A stretch of DNA of 64,000 nucleotides from Comamonadaceae bacterium (GTDB lineage: Bacteria; Pseudomonadota; Gammaproteobacteria; Burkholderiales; Burkholderiaceae_C), in the NCBI GenBank assembly GCA_027485235.1, contig JAIXRJ010000030.1:62001-126000 (forward strand). Reading direction: 5' to 3'. Position 1 is the first letter of the stretch. Each line of letters begins with the position of its first letter. Below the pieces are notes generated by a model. That model was not told the DNA's origin and did not search any database. It was given only the letters and a program-made list of their open reading frames with translations. The translations under genes were made by a program, and so were the position numbers. Shown piece by piece: positions 8,302 through 18,292 of the stretch.

Positions 8302-11300
8302 TTATGGGCCGGCAGGCCGGGTGATGCGGTCGCTTGAGCGCAGTGAGCTCTCAACCCGGGTGACACGCGGTGCAGACCAACTGCCATCGATCAGGAACTC
8401 TTGTGCAGATGCACGGGACAAGGGGTTTTGCAAATACAGTTGCGCCAAGAAGGCGGTCAGACCCACCAAGGGGTTGACGGCGATGCCCGCCACCAAGGAG
8501 GCGGTTCCTGTGTCGACCAGCGGCAAAATCACGGCACGCAGGTGCTGGGTTTCCTTGGCGATGTCGGCCGACCCTTCGAGTTTCACCACGGCGTTGATGC
8601 CTTGGATTTGAAGATCCCGCGAGAAGGCGGTGCCGTGGTCGATGGTGACGAGTCCCGTCGCCGAGTCAAAAGCAAAGCCTTCGTAAAAGACATCGCGGAA
8701 ATCCAACAGCAAACGCCGAGGCAAGGCTTGCAAGCTGAGCACGCCCAACAGCTTGGCCGCGCCGGCATCGGCTTTGAGGAATTGGCCAGGACCCATTTTC
8801 ACGTTGAATTGGCCCCCCATGCTCGGGTAATGAAACGCCAGGGGTGAACCCATCCAGTGGATGTCGCCCTCGAGCACCCCACGGCCACCCCGCAAGGCGT
8901 CCGGCGTGCCCAGCCGGGTCAACAAGCCCCCGGCATCTTGGACATCCAGCTGGAAGCGCATTTCCGTCTTGCGTGCGGGGTTGCCCTCAGAGGCGGAGAG
9001 CCACCGTCCCCTGCTGCGCAAGGTGCCTTCTGGAAGGACGATGTTGAATTTGTTGAGTTGCCATTCGCGCGTGGGTTTGCCGCGGGTTTTTTGCAATTCG
9101 CTGTTGACCGCCTCGATTTCAATGCGGCCCAGCGTTTTGCCCCGCAGGGCCAGTTGATCGATCACGATGTCCAAGGCGGGCAACTGGGCAGGGCTGCTTT
9201 CCAGCAAACTCTCGACCTCAGCGGCACTGGATGCGGGCAGGTTCAAGCGGGCCAAGCGTGCATACAACTGGCCGGATTGTTCCTCCGTGGCTTGTCGAAA
9301 CGCGACTTGGCCACTGAGCTCCCGGGCATCGACATCGGCGCGCCACAAGCCACCTTCACGCGTGACGCCGGCGACCACCTGATGCAAGGTTCGACCGTCC
9401 GCGGTGAGGGTGTCTGATTGCAAAGCGATGCGTGTGGGCAAGTAACTTTGGCCAAGAGGACTCTTGGCGCGGGGCGAGTTGCCCCGGAGCGCATCGTTTT
9501 GGGCCGCAAGCCACAGTGTTTGCCACTCGTCCACTGAGAATGCGTTCAGCGAGACCTTGGCCGCAACGCCCGCATCGGGCATGGGGGGCATCTGGCGGGT
9601 GTTGCCCAGTGCCATGCTGCCGCGCTTGACCTGTGGCACTGGGCCGGACAGGTCTCGGATGTATTGCACAGAAGCGATGCCCCCTAAGTCGATTTGGACA
9701 TGGTCTTGAAAACCCGTCCCTGCGCGCTGTTCGCGGCTGCGAATGTGCAGTGGCATGGCCGTCTGTGCGGTCTTGCCCAGGGGCGCCGGCAGATTCAGGG
9801 CCAAGCCTTCGAGTCGGCTTTGGACTGACAAATCAGCTTGGCCATCTCGCCAAGCCCAATGGGCGCTGTAAGCGGTGCTGCCCGTGAAATGCTTGGCCAG
9901 CGTATCCAGTGCATGCCACTCGTGGGCTTGGCGCAAACCCTCCGCCGTGACTTCGCCTTGCGCCCGCAGCAGCAGCGAGGATGCTTGGCTGCTTTCGGGC
10001 TTCATGCCGCCTTCGAGGCGCACGGAGCCACCCAGCAAGCGGGCGCTCACCCCGTTCAGGGTGAAACCGGATTCGTTGAACTGGATCTGGCCTTGCACTT
10101 TTTCGAGCGTGGGCATGCTTTGCGTCATGCGCAAGTCGTTGCCACTGAGCACCACGGCGCCTTGAAATTTGGTGGGTTCAGATGCCCAAAGCGGGATGTT
10201 CAGTTTGAAGCGGGTCTGAAGCTGGCCATTGGCTTGTGCACCGTTCAGGGCACTGCCCAACAGTTTGTCAAGGGGCGAGGTTTGCACCCAGCCCAACACT
10301 TGCGAGGCTGGGCCTTTGTTTTCGGCCGACACTTCCAACACGGATGGCCCCACCAGGTCGGGAATTCGGGCTTGAATATTGCTCAGCAGCAAGCCTGATG
10401 GGGGTTCACCGGTGCGCGCTTTGGCATCGTTGAGTTTCATACCTTGGCGGTCAAAAACCAGAGCGCCCGACAGGCCGTACAAACGTGGCCATGGCGGCGA
10501 TCCTGGTGCCAGCAAGGCGCCCGGCATGTAGTCCAATTCAAGGTCACGCAAACGCCCCGAGACGTGGAATTCACCTTCTTGTGCAGAACGGAAGGGCAGA
10601 CGGGTCAAATCGCCATTGACCTTGATTTTTACCCCGGTGTAAGTGCCCTTCACCAAGGCATCGCGCAGGTACTCGCGCACCGATGCGGGTAGTTCGGTGG
10701 GTAAATAGCGGTGCACCCGAGCAGCCTGTATCTGTGGGATCTGACCTTGCAAATTGAGGACACCTGGCCCTGTGCCATCGGCGCTGGCTTGCCACTGGCC
10801 TTGCCAATCGCCCTGCAGGTCCTGGTTGTTCATTTGCAGGGACCATTGCGGAACAGCCCAGCGTCCGTCTTTGTGCTGCCAGCGCGCTTGGGCCTGCAGG
10901 CTGTCCACCGGCACCAAGGGTGCTTCCAGAATGCCAGGCAGGAACACCGCACCGCCGGCGCCCATCTTCAGTTGAACCTGGCCACCCGTCTGGTTCATCT
11001 TGAGCTGAACGTGAGCACCCTGGATGCCGGGCCAATCGGGTGTGGTGTTGTGCGAAGCGTCGATTTTTCTGCGCAGGCTCAGGTTCTCCAAGGTGGCCTG
11101 AACCTCGTACAGTTCGGGCTCTTGCCACGGACCTTGCCAGACCATGTCGAGTAACCGCACCTGGCCGGTCACGGCTTGCCATTGCAGGCGCCGGTGAAGT
11201 TCGTCAGGCAGAGGCAAGCGCAAAGACAAATCACGCAACGCTTCCAGATCGAGCGCATCGGCAATCAGACGCCCTTGGGCGGCCTGAGGCCGTGAGGCCT

Positions 11301-12471
11301 GCGCAGGGGTGTAGGTCAAAGCCAAGTTGCCGCCTGGCCAATGCAAGCCTTGCGCGGTGACAAATGACAGTTGTTTTGTCGCCAACTCAAAACCGGTGGT
11401 CTTGAAGCGGACAGCCACTCGGCCAGACAAGCGCTCGAGGGCCAGGGGCGGGTGTTGGGCATCAAAGTGGACGTTCAGGTCCTTCAGGTCGGTGTCGGCT
11501 GCGCCCCCGGTCCATTGACCTTTTTCAAAGTCGTGCCACATCCGCAGCGCGCCTTGCCCCGATCGGATGTCTGCGCCCAGTTGGACGTGTTGCCGCAGTT
11601 GTGAGACATCCACCTGTGGAAAGTAGGCATAGACCTGGCCTGACCAATCGTCGAACAGTCCCGCATGGGTGGACAGCAAACCGCGTTTGAACTGGCCCAT
11701 GCCCACAAAGCGTTCGCCCCAATCCTCAGGCGGGGTGGCGTCCAGACGGATGTCGTGCTGCCGTGATGCGTTGCGCAAGACCAAATCGACGTCGCGCAGG
11801 GCCAGCGTTTGAATGTCAGACCTTGGTCCATGGGTGTCGTGTGTCTCCCCAAAGTGGCGCAGGGCTGGCAGGGGCTGTTGCGCTCGCTCATCGGTCCAGC
11901 GCAAGGTGCCGTTGCGGATGAGCACTTCTTTTTGCGAGAACAACCAGTCGGCCGCAGCGCGCTCACCGCGAGGCGTTTGAGCCCAGTCGAGACCGGCGAT
12001 TTGCCATTGCCCTGAAGCCGTCAAACGGATGTCGAGTTCGGGGGCGTCCAGCACCAATTGCTCCAAACGCAGCTGCAAAACAGATTGAATGCTGACGGCC
12101 ACCATCACCCGGGGCAGACGCAGGGCCGTGCGGCCTTGCACATCCAGCAATTCGATGCGCCGCAATTCAAAGGACGGGGCCCACCCTGTTGATTGAGCAG
12201 ACAACTCGCCGATGCGCACCGGCACCCCGAGGGTTTGTTGGGTCAAACGCTCCAGCCAGGGGCGGTAATCGGCGATTCGCGGCACAATCCACAAATGCAA
12301 AATGCCCCAGGCCATGCCCAGCAAAACACCCAGCACCAGCAAGACCCAACCCACGGTCACGAGGCTGCGATGAAGCCAAAGTTTCAGTCGGTGGGATGGG
12401 GGCAAGGACAGCACAAACGGTTGATTCGGAAAGTAAGCAGGAATTATGACCCGCAGTGAGCCTTTGGCCAT
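8302..12471 (-). CDS. yhdP: YhdP family AsmA-like envelope protein
   Basis: A 1389-residue protein of the YhdP/TIGR02099 family, in the range of the recalled E. coli length of about 1270. One N-terminal membrane helix (HRSLVTVGWVLLVLGVLLGM) anchors a long periplasmic beta-rich body. The C terminus matches the family end (AKLLGVLSLQALPRRLLLDF, DLQIQGINAVVKLEGSADI, LVGLTAFLAQLYLQNPLS). AsmA-like proteins are proposed bridges carrying phospholipid to the outer membrane. The longest start (12471) overlaps glnE by 26 bases. GTG or TTG codons about 20 residues downstream, just before the SHRLKLWLHRS segment, are equally plausible and would nearly remove the overlap. Confidence 0.9.
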   Translation of the reverse strand: MAKGSLRVIIPAYFPNQPFVLSLPPSHRLKLWLHRSLVTVGWVLLVLGVLLGMAWGILHLWIVPRIADYRPWLERLTQQTLGVPVRIGELSAQSTGWAPSFELRRIELLDVQGRTALRLPRVMVAVSIQSVLQLRLEQLVLDAPELDIRLTASGQWQIAGLDWAQTPRGERAAADWLFSQKEVLIRNGTLRWTDERAQQPLPALRHFGETHDTHGPRSDIQTLALRDVDLVLRNASRQHDIRLDATPPEDWGERFVGMGQFKRGLLSTHAGLFDDWSGQVYAYFPQVDVSQLRQHVQLGADIRSGQGALRMWHDFEKGQWTGGAADTDLKDLNVHFDAQHPPLALERLSGRVAVRFKTTGFELATKQLSFVTAQGLHWPGGNLALTYTPAQASRPQAAQGRLIADALDLEALRDLSLRLPLPDELHRRLQWQAVTGQVRLLDMVWQGPWQEPELYEVQATLENLSLRRKIDASHNTTPDWPGIQGAHVQLKMNQTGGQVQLKMGAGGAVFLPGILEAPLVPVDSLQAQARWQHKDGRWAVPQWSLQMNNQDLQGDWQGQWQASADGTGPGVLNLQGQIPQIQAARVHRYLPTELPASVREYLRDALVKGTYTGVKIKVNGDLTRLPFRSAQEGEFHVSGRLRDLELDYMPGALLAPGSPPWPRLYGLSGALVFDRQGMKLNDAKARTGEPPSGLLLSNIQARIPDLVGPSVLEVSAENKGPASQVLGWVQTSPLDKLLGSALNGAQANGQLQTRFKLNIPLWASEPTKFQGAVVLSGNDLRMTQSMPTLEKVQGQIQFNESGFTLNGVSARLLGGSVRLEGGMKPESSQASSLLLRAQGEVTAEGLRQAHEWHALDTLAKHFTGSTAYSAHWAWRDGQADLSVQSRLEGLALNLPAPLGKTAQTAMPLHIRSREQRAGTGFQDHVQIDLGGIASVQYIRDLSGPVPQVKRGSMALGNTRQMPPMPDAGVAAKVSLNAFSVDEWQTLWLAAQNDALRGNSPRAKSPLGQSYLPTRIALQSDTLTADGRTLHQVVAGVTREGGLWRADVDARELSGQVAFRQATEEQSGQLYARLARLNLPASSAAEVESLLESSPAQLPALDIVIDQLALRGKTLGRIEIEAVNSELQKTRGKPTREWQLNKFNIVLPEGTLRSRGRWLSASEGNPARKTEMRFQLDVQDAGGLLTRLGTPDALRGGRGVLEGDIHWMGSPLAFHYPSMGGQFNVKMGPGQFLKADAGAAKLLGVLSLQALPRRLLLDFRDVFYEGFAFDSATGLVTIDHGTAFSRDLQIQGINAVVKLEGSADIAKETQHLRAVILPLVDTGTASLVAGIAVNPLVGLTAFLAQLYLQNPLSRASAQEFLIDGSWSAPRVTRVESSLRSSDRITRPAGP

Positions 12472-15187
12472 CGTTCCGATCGCAAACGAACAGGCTTGCG
12501 GGGATTTGGCCTCGCATTCTCGTTTTGTGCAGCGCTTACAACGCCGTTATGCCGACTGGTTGCCGTTGTTGTCACCCGGTGAGCCGACGCGCAGCAGTTT
12601 GAACGCCGCCTACCAGGCGCTGGCGGCGAAAGGTTTGGACACATCTGCGGCTTTGCGGGTCCTGCGACAACTGACCCTGGAGCGCCTGGCCCAGCTGGAC
12701 TGCTCGGGGCAGGCCGATCTGGCCACGGTCACACACGGCATGACCTGGCTGGCCGAGGTCACGCTTGACATCGCTTGGCGGCAGGTCATGGCCGATCTAG
12801 ACGCCCTGCACGGCATCCCTGCCCAAGCCGATGGCCAACGCGCCGAGATGTGGATCGTGGGCATGGGCAAGCTGGGTGCCCGTGAGCTGAACGTCTCGAG
12901 CGACATCGACCTGATTTATGTCTATGGCGCAGACGGCCAGACACTGGGCAACAGCGAAGGCCGCAACAAGGTCTCATGCCAGGAATACTTCAGCCGCGCC
13001 GTCAAGCGCATGTACGCACTGATTGGGGAGACCACCGAGCATGGCTTTGTGTTTCGGGTCGATTTGGCGTTGCGACCCAATGGCAACTCGGGGCCCAGCG
13101 TGGTTTCCCTGGACGCGCTGGAAGAGTACTTGCTGGTACAAGGGCGCGAATGGGAACGTTTTGCCTGGATGAAAAGCCGGGTGGTGGCGCCCCGCAGTGC
13201 CATGGTCAACGGCTCGGCCCAGGCGTTGCGGGCGGTGGTGCTGCCTTTTGTGTTTCGCCGTTATCTGGACTACAACGTGTTCGAGTCGCTGCGCACGCTG
13301 CACCAGCAAATCCGTGACCACGCGGCCAAACGCAGTGCCGGACACCCCGAACGCGCCAACGATGTGAAGCTCTCGCGGGGCGGTATCCGTGAAATCGAAT
13401 TCACCGTGCAATTGCTGCAGGTGGTGCGCGGCGGGCAATTTCCTGAATTGCGCACCCGCCCCACGCTCGACGCGCTGCAACGTGTGGCCAAAGCCGGCCT
13501 CATGCCCCAAGCCACGGCCGACGCCCTGAGCGCGGCTTATGTGTTTTTGCGTCAGGTGGAACACCGCATCCAGTACCTGGATGACCAGCAAACCCATGTG
13601 CTGCCCACCCGGGACGATGACCTGGACTGGATCGCGCAGACGCTGGGGCACGCCAGCACTTGCAGCTTTCTGAGCGCGCTGGACGCACACCGCGAAGGGG
13701 TGGCGCAAGAGTTTGACACCTTGCTGGGCGGCGACCGTGACTGCAAAACCTGCAACGGCAAGAACGGCACCGGCCGCGAGCACACCGAGCTGGATTCGGT
13801 GCTCACCGATTTCAAAGGCCCGGTGCGCGAACGCCTGTCGCAGTGGGCCGACAACCCGCGCGTGCTGGCCTTGCGCGACGATGCGCGTGGCCGGCTGATG
13901 CGTTTGCTGCAGCGCACCGCCCAATGGTTGGGCGAGGGCCGCATCAGCGAGGTGGCGGTGTTGCGCATGGCCGACTGGATAGAACCTCTGTTGCGCCGCG
14001 AAAGTTACCTGGCCCTGATGCTCGAGCGCCCCTCGGTTTACGAACGCCTGCTCCGTCTGCTGGGCGCAGCCAAGTGGCCTGCGCGGTATTTGTTGCGGCA
14101 CCCGGGCGTCATCGACGAGCTGGCGGGAGGCAACCTGTTTGACAGCCGCTTTGACGCCGCCGAGTTTGAGGCGGAGCTGCAATCGCGCCTGGTGGCCTTG
14201 CAGCGCACGGGCGAAGACGATGAGGAAAGCCTGCTCAATTTGCTGCGCCGCGCCCACCACGCCGAGCAGTTCCGCACACTGGCCCGTGACGTGGAGGGCG
14301 TGCTCACGGTCGAACAAGTGGCCGACGACCTGAGCGCCTTGGCCGACGCCGTGCTGCGCGTGACCGCGCGCTGGTGCTGGCGTCGCCTGAAAACCCGCCA
14401 CCGCGACGAACCGGCGATCGCCATCCTCGGTTACGGCAAATTGGGCGGCAAAGAGCTGGGATATGGCAGTGACCTGGACATCGTGTTTGTGTACGACGAC
14501 GACGATGAACGCGCCCAGGAAATCTACGCCGCCTATGTGCGCAAAATGATCCACTGGATGACGGTGAAAACGGCAGAAGGTGATGTGTATGAAATCGACA
14601 CCGCCTTGCGCCCCAACGGCAACTCGGGCTTGCTGGTGACCCGCTTTGAAGCCTACGCCGACTACCAGCAACAACGTGGCAGCAATACCGCTTGGACCTG
14701 GGAACACCAGGCCATGACCCGCGCCCGCTTCGTCATGGGCTTGCAGAGCCTGGCCCCCCGCTTTGATGCCGTGCGCCACACCGTCATCAGCGCACCGCGC
14801 GATGCCGCCAGCCTGAAGGCCGAGATCGTGGCCATGCGTGACAAAGTGCGCCAGGGCCACCCCGTCACAGCCGAACGCTTCGACGTGAAACACAGCCCCG
14901 GCGGCATGGTCGACGTCGAGTTTGCGGTGCAATACCTGGTGCTGCTGCACACCGCCGTCCATCCCGAGTTGGCCGACAACGTGGGCAACATCGCTTTGTT
15001 GCAACGGGCCGAAGCAGCGGGCCTGTTGCCCGCCTGCGTGGGTCAGGCTGCGGCCAACGCCTACCGAGAAATGCGCCGGCTCCAACACCAAGCTCGGCTG
15101 AACGAAGAGCCCACCCAAGTGGAACCGGCGAGCCTGACCGCTGAGCGCGAGGCGGTGCTGGCCTTGTGGCGGGGTGTGATGGCTTAG
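12446..15187 (+). CDS. glnE: bifunctional glutamine synthetase adenylyltransferase/deadenylylase
   Basis: A 913-residue enzyme (E. coli GlnE about 946) that adenylylates and deadenylylates glutamine synthetase in response to PII proteins. Both nucleotidyltransferase halves are visible. The N-terminal one has GMGKLGARELNVSSDIDLIY and the C-terminal one GYGKLGGKELGYGSDLDIVF, each with the GxG and DxD metal site. A PII-uridylyltransferase-like helical region follows each half (SRGGIREIEFTVQ and SPGGMVDVEFAVQ). The start at 12446 lies inside the divergent yhdP 5' end, so both promoters must be embedded in coding sequence. Confidence 0.95.
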   Translation: MTRSEPLAIVPIANEQACGDLASHSRFVQRLQRRYADWLPLLSPGEPTRSSLNAAYQALAAKGLDTSAALRVLRQLTLERLAQLDCSGQADLATVTHGMTWLAEVTLDIAWRQVMADLDALHGIPAQADGQRAEMWIVGMGKLGARELNVSSDIDLIYVYGADGQTLGNSEGRNKVSCQEYFSRAVKRMYALIGETTEHGFVFRVDLALRPNGNSGPSVVSLDALEEYLLVQGREWERFAWMKSRVVAPRSAMVNGSAQALRAVVLPFVFRRYLDYNVFESLRTLHQQIRDHAAKRSAGHPERANDVKLSRGGIREIEFTVQLLQVVRGGQFPELRTRPTLDALQRVAKAGLMPQATADALSAAYVFLRQVEHRIQYLDDQQTHVLPTRDDDLDWIAQTLGHASTCSFLSALDAHREGVAQEFDTLLGGDRDCKTCNGKNGTGREHTELDSVLTDFKGPVRERLSQWADNPRVLALRDDARGRLMRLLQRTAQWLGEGRISEVAVLRMADWIEPLLRRESYLALMLERPSVYERLLRLLGAAKWPARYLLRHPGVIDELAGGNLFDSRFDAAEFEAELQSRLVALQRTGEDDEESLLNLLRRAHHAEQFRTLARDVEGVLTVEQVADDLSALADAVLRVTARWCWRRLKTRHRDEPAIAILGYGKLGGKELGYGSDLDIVFVYDDDDERAQEIYAAYVRKMIHWMTVKTAEGDVYEIDTALRPNGNSGLLVTRFEAYADYQQQRGSNTAWTWEHQAMTRARFVMGLQSLAPRFDAVRHTVISAPRDAASLKAEIVAMRDKVRQGHPVTAERFDVKHSPGGMVDVEFAVQYLVLLHTAVHPELADNVGNIALLQRAEAAGLLPACVGQAAANAYREMRRLQHQARLNEEPTQVEPASLTAEREAVLALWRGVMA

Positions 15188-15256
15188 TCCCATTGTCTTC
15201 GTTGGGCCCATGACCGCACCCTTGGTGAATGCCAGCAGCGCTTGAAATTAACCCAT

Positions 15257-15285
15257 TCGTATAAATACTTGATTTAAAAATACGA
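15257..15285. promoter_or_regulatory. inverted repeat upstream of the TonB receptor
   Basis: In the AT-rich 175-base gap after glnE, TCGTAT (15257-15262) and ATACGA (15280-15285) form a perfect inverted repeat with a 17-base spacer. It lies about 80 bases before the receptor start. The spacing would suit an operator or a promoter region. It does not resemble a complete Fur box, so a regulator cannot be named. Confidence 0.3.
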
Positions 15286-15362
15286 GAAAACAGTGCTTAA
15301 TATTTGGTTGATGCCAAAATCCAAACTCTCTGAGCGCTCATCGCTCACATTTGGAGCGGGCC

Positions 15363-18149
15363 ATGAAATCAAAACCGTCATTGTTTCAACGTCTACGCAT
15401 GACCAGGTGGGCGGTTTGCAGCAGCTCTTGCGTGTGTGTATGGGCGCAAAGCACGGAACACGCGCTCACCACGTCTGCACAAGTGCAGGTGGCGGAAAAG
15501 TCGCTTGAATACCGGCAATTTGAAAAAGTCGAGATCACGGGGTCATCGATTGTTCGCAAAGAACAAACTCTGGCACTCCCCGTTCGGGTGATCACGCGCC
15601 AGGAAATCGAAAAAAAAGGGCACTTGTCGGTGACCCAGACCGTGCAGAGCCTGACCCAGGTGTTCAATGGTTTGGATTCGACACACAACAGCAAGCCGCT
15701 GGGGGGCTTCACCAATGGGGCCTTGCACGGCATGCCATCGGGTACCTTGGTGTTGCTCAACGGTCGAAGGCTGGCACCCTATGGAATCCAGAACGTCTCC
15801 GGAAATGAAGTGGCCCATGTGGACCTGGACAGTCTGCCTTTGGCCGCGGTTGAGCGGATCGAAGTCTTGAGCGATGGTGCTTCTTCTTTGTACGGAACAG
15901 ATGCCATTGCAGGGGTGATCAATGTCATCACCCGCACGGACAGGCAAGGGGTAGAAATCACGGTGGATCACAGCCGCCCCCGAGCTGGCGTGGGTCAGGC
16001 CTTGCGCGGCAGCTTGAGTTGGGGGCATGGGCAGTTGCAACGAGACGGCTTCAGTTTGCGCGTGACGGCAGAAATCGATGATGAAAAGGCCATCGGTATG
16101 GCCGATCGACCTGCCGGCAGCCAAGGACGGGTGTTCTTTGAACACCAAGGCAAGGCCTACCACATCGACAGCCCCAAAGTCTCCCCCTTCACGGCGCCAG
16201 CGTTGCTGTATTCACCGTCTGCCCCCCACCACAAAATGTGGTCGTCGTTGTTCAAAGATGGGCACTGCACGCAGGGAAGTCTCAGTTATCAGGGGTTTTT
16301 GGGGGGCTGCAAAGTCAACTTGTTGCCCACCTATGGTTTGTATCCTGACAGTCAAAACAGCAAGCTGCACCTCAGTGGGGAGTACAGGCTTCACGCGGGG
16401 GCCACGCTGTTTGCCGAGGGGCTTTATGCACAGCAGAAAACAAACCTGGCAAGCAAGGACTGGACCGCCATCAGCGGGCGCATTGCCAACCAGGCGAGTG
16501 CAGTGGGGTACAGCGAAGCCGTGGCGCAAGGTTTGAACCCTGCCAATTTGCAGTATTTTTTCCAACCCGATTTGCCTGCATTGCAAACGACACGTGACAA
16601 AACTCAGTGGCGCGCGACGGTGGGTGTCAAAGGCAAAATAGAGCAGTGGCATTACCAGGCCAGCGTGTACAGCGCACAGTCACAGGTGATCGCGGGGGCC
16701 GAATATGGGGACATCGGCAGTCTGGGCTTGCAAAAATCCACACCCCTGCCGAGTGCTTGGGTGCTGCACCCTTTGGATGCGCAAAACCCGCTGACCCAGC
16801 AAATACTGGACACACGACAATGGCAAAAAGACCGTGAAGGTCAAACGCAATTGACCGCATTGGATGTCCGAGCCTCCAAAGCGGTTGGTGAGCGCCACGG
16901 CAAAGACGTGTTGTTGGGGCTTGGCGTTGAGGGGCGACAGGAAAGGGTCAACACCCGCTACCTGGAAGCATCGGCTGCGTTCCCCGTCTTCAGTGACCAG
17001 CGCCACGTCATGGCTGCCCATGGCGAACTTCAGATCCCTGTCGCGCGCAACTGGGATGTGATCACGTCCTTGCGCCATGATCAATACAGCGATATGGGCG
17101 GGACCACCAACGGCAAACTGGCAAGTCGCCTCTTGATCAACCCCCTTTGGGCGGTTCGTGGCTCTTGGGGCACAGGATTCAGAGTGCCGTCAGTGGGGCA
17201 AACAATGGCCTTGTCCGAGCCGTATGTGCACTCTGTTTTGAGCGGCTTGATGTGCACGCCCGATCTGATCGCGGCCACCCGGACGCTCACGCCGAGCGCC
17301 ACGAGTACGGGCGTTTTCTGCCGAAACAACAATTTTTTGCGCGTCTATACCGACGGCAACCCTGATTTGAAACCGGAGACCTCTGAACAAATGACCTGGG
17401 GTCTGGCGCTGACGCCTTCGCGCAATTTCAGCATCAATGCAGATTACTGGCGAGTGCGGGTGAAAAACACACTGCAGTTCGAAAGCTCGGCCCAGGCCCT
17501 GGCCTATCCGCTTCAAAATGTGGGTCAATTCATCCCCAACCCCGAATTGATCCGAAACAATGGAGCGAACACGCGGTTCAACGACATTGCCCTGCTTTTG
17601 AAAATGCGCAATTTGGGCTCATCGGTCAAAGAAGGGGTGGATGTCGATGTGCGTTACAGAAAGCCAGGTGATTGGGGCAGATGGTTGTTGGGTTTGCAAG
17701 CCACTTACATGCTCAAGTCCAAAGAGCGCCAAAGTGAAACCACAGAGTGGACGTCAGACTTGGCCGCCTATTCCAGCACCTCCAATGGGGTCATACCCCG
17801 GTGGCGAAGCCAATGGACGCTGGGCCTGGAGCGCGCCGATGTGCAGTGGCAAATGGTGATTCACCACACGAGCGGATACCAAGACAAGGACATCACGGCA
17901 GTTCGGCTCGACACGGGTACGGGTGAACTCATCTCGGGCCGCAAAGTGCCGGGTTTTGTCACGGCCGATGTGATGGCTTTGTTCAAGTGGGGCACCAGCA
18001 CCCAAATTCGCGCCGGCGTGGTCAATGTGATGAACCACACACCGCCCTTGTCGTTTTATTCCGCCAATGGACTGTCATGGGGCGTGAACAGCGACCAGGG
18101 AAGTTTGAGAGGCAGAACGGTGCAATTGGGTATGAGCCACAGGTTCTGA
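15363..18149 (+). CDS. TonB-dependent outer-membrane receptor
   Basis: About 928 residues from the ATG at 15363, which has GGAGCGG nine bases upstream. A signal-like N terminus is followed by a TonB-box-like segment (EKVEITGSSI). Then comes the plug domain (LPVRVITRQEIEKKG, VLLNGRRLAPYG, VERIEVLSDGASSLYGTDAI, AGVINVITR). A 22-strand-type barrel ends in aromatic phenylalanine (VQLGMSHRF). Cysteine pairs in extracellular loops (HCTQG/GGCKV and MCTPD/FCRNN) may form disulfides. The GSSIVRKEQ/YGTDAIAGVINVIT type is common among carbohydrate or vitamin transporters. No linked gene reveals the ligand. Confidence 0.9.
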   Translation: MKSKPSLFQRLRMTRWAVCSSSCVCVWAQSTEHALTTSAQVQVAEKSLEYRQFEKVEITGSSIVRKEQTLALPVRVITRQEIEKKGHLSVTQTVQSLTQVFNGLDSTHNSKPLGGFTNGALHGMPSGTLVLLNGRRLAPYGIQNVSGNEVAHVDLDSLPLAAVERIEVLSDGASSLYGTDAIAGVINVITRTDRQGVEITVDHSRPRAGVGQALRGSLSWGHGQLQRDGFSLRVTAEIDDEKAIGMADRPAGSQGRVFFEHQGKAYHIDSPKVSPFTAPALLYSPSAPHHKMWSSLFKDGHCTQGSLSYQGFLGGCKVNLLPTYGLYPDSQNSKLHLSGEYRLHAGATLFAEGLYAQQKTNLASKDWTAISGRIANQASAVGYSEAVAQGLNPANLQYFFQPDLPALQTTRDKTQWRATVGVKGKIEQWHYQASVYSAQSQVIAGAEYGDIGSLGLQKSTPLPSAWVLHPLDAQNPLTQQILDTRQWQKDREGQTQLTALDVRASKAVGERHGKDVLLGLGVEGRQERVNTRYLEASAAFPVFSDQRHVMAAHGELQIPVARNWDVITSLRHDQYSDMGGTTNGKLASRLLINPLWAVRGSWGTGFRVPSVGQTMALSEPYVHSVLSGLMCTPDLIAATRTLTPSATSTGVFCRNNNFLRVYTDGNPDLKPETSEQMTWGLALTPSRNFSINADYWRVRVKNTLQFESSAQALAYPLQNVGQFIPNPELIRNNGANTRFNDIALLLKMRNLGSSVKEGVDVDVRYRKPGDWGRWLLGLQATYMLKSKERQSETTEWTSDLAAYSSTSNGVIPRWRSQWTLGLERADVQWQMVIHHTSGYQDKDITAVRLDTGTGELISGRKVPGFVTADVMALFKWGTSTQIRAGVVNVMNHTPPLSFYSANGLSWGVNSDQGSLRGRTVQLGMSHRF

Positions 18150-18168
18150 GTGGGCTTGATCGACCTCA

Positions 18169-18188
18169 GTCCCTCGGTCTGCAGGGAC
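18169..18188 (+). terminator. hairpin after the TonB receptor gene
   Basis: GTCCCT and AGGGAC pair around an 8-base loop, 20 bases after the receptor stop. There is no T-run, so it could be a weak or factor-assisted terminator, or a 3' stabilising hairpin. Confidence 0.3.
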
Positions 18189-18258
18189 ACAGCCGCCAGG
18201 CAAGCCATTTGCTTTCAAGGTTCAATTCAAGATGCATGCTGGACCGCTAAACTTGGCC

Positions 18259-18275
18259 CACGCCAACAAGGCGTG
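18259..18275 (+). promoter_or_regulatory. hairpin/dyad in the leader of the RND operon
   Basis: CACGCC-AACAA-GGCGTG is a perfect six-base dyad ending 17 bases before the adaptor start codon. It could be an operator for a repressor of the efflux operon or an RNA hairpin close to the ribosome site. No regulator gene is adjacent. Confidence 0.35.
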
Positions 18276-18292
18276 CAGTCAAGAGAAGTGTC

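Noticed and set aside
12974-15211. Minus-strand open frame of 745 codons opposite glnE
   Set aside because: It is a high-GC antisense shadow; its residues are a low-complexity mix of Gln/His/Arg/Val and glnE is complete on the other strand.
15188-15362. Cobalamin or other riboswitch before the TonB receptor
   Set aside because: The leader is short and AT-rich and lacks conserved boxes such as the B12 box.
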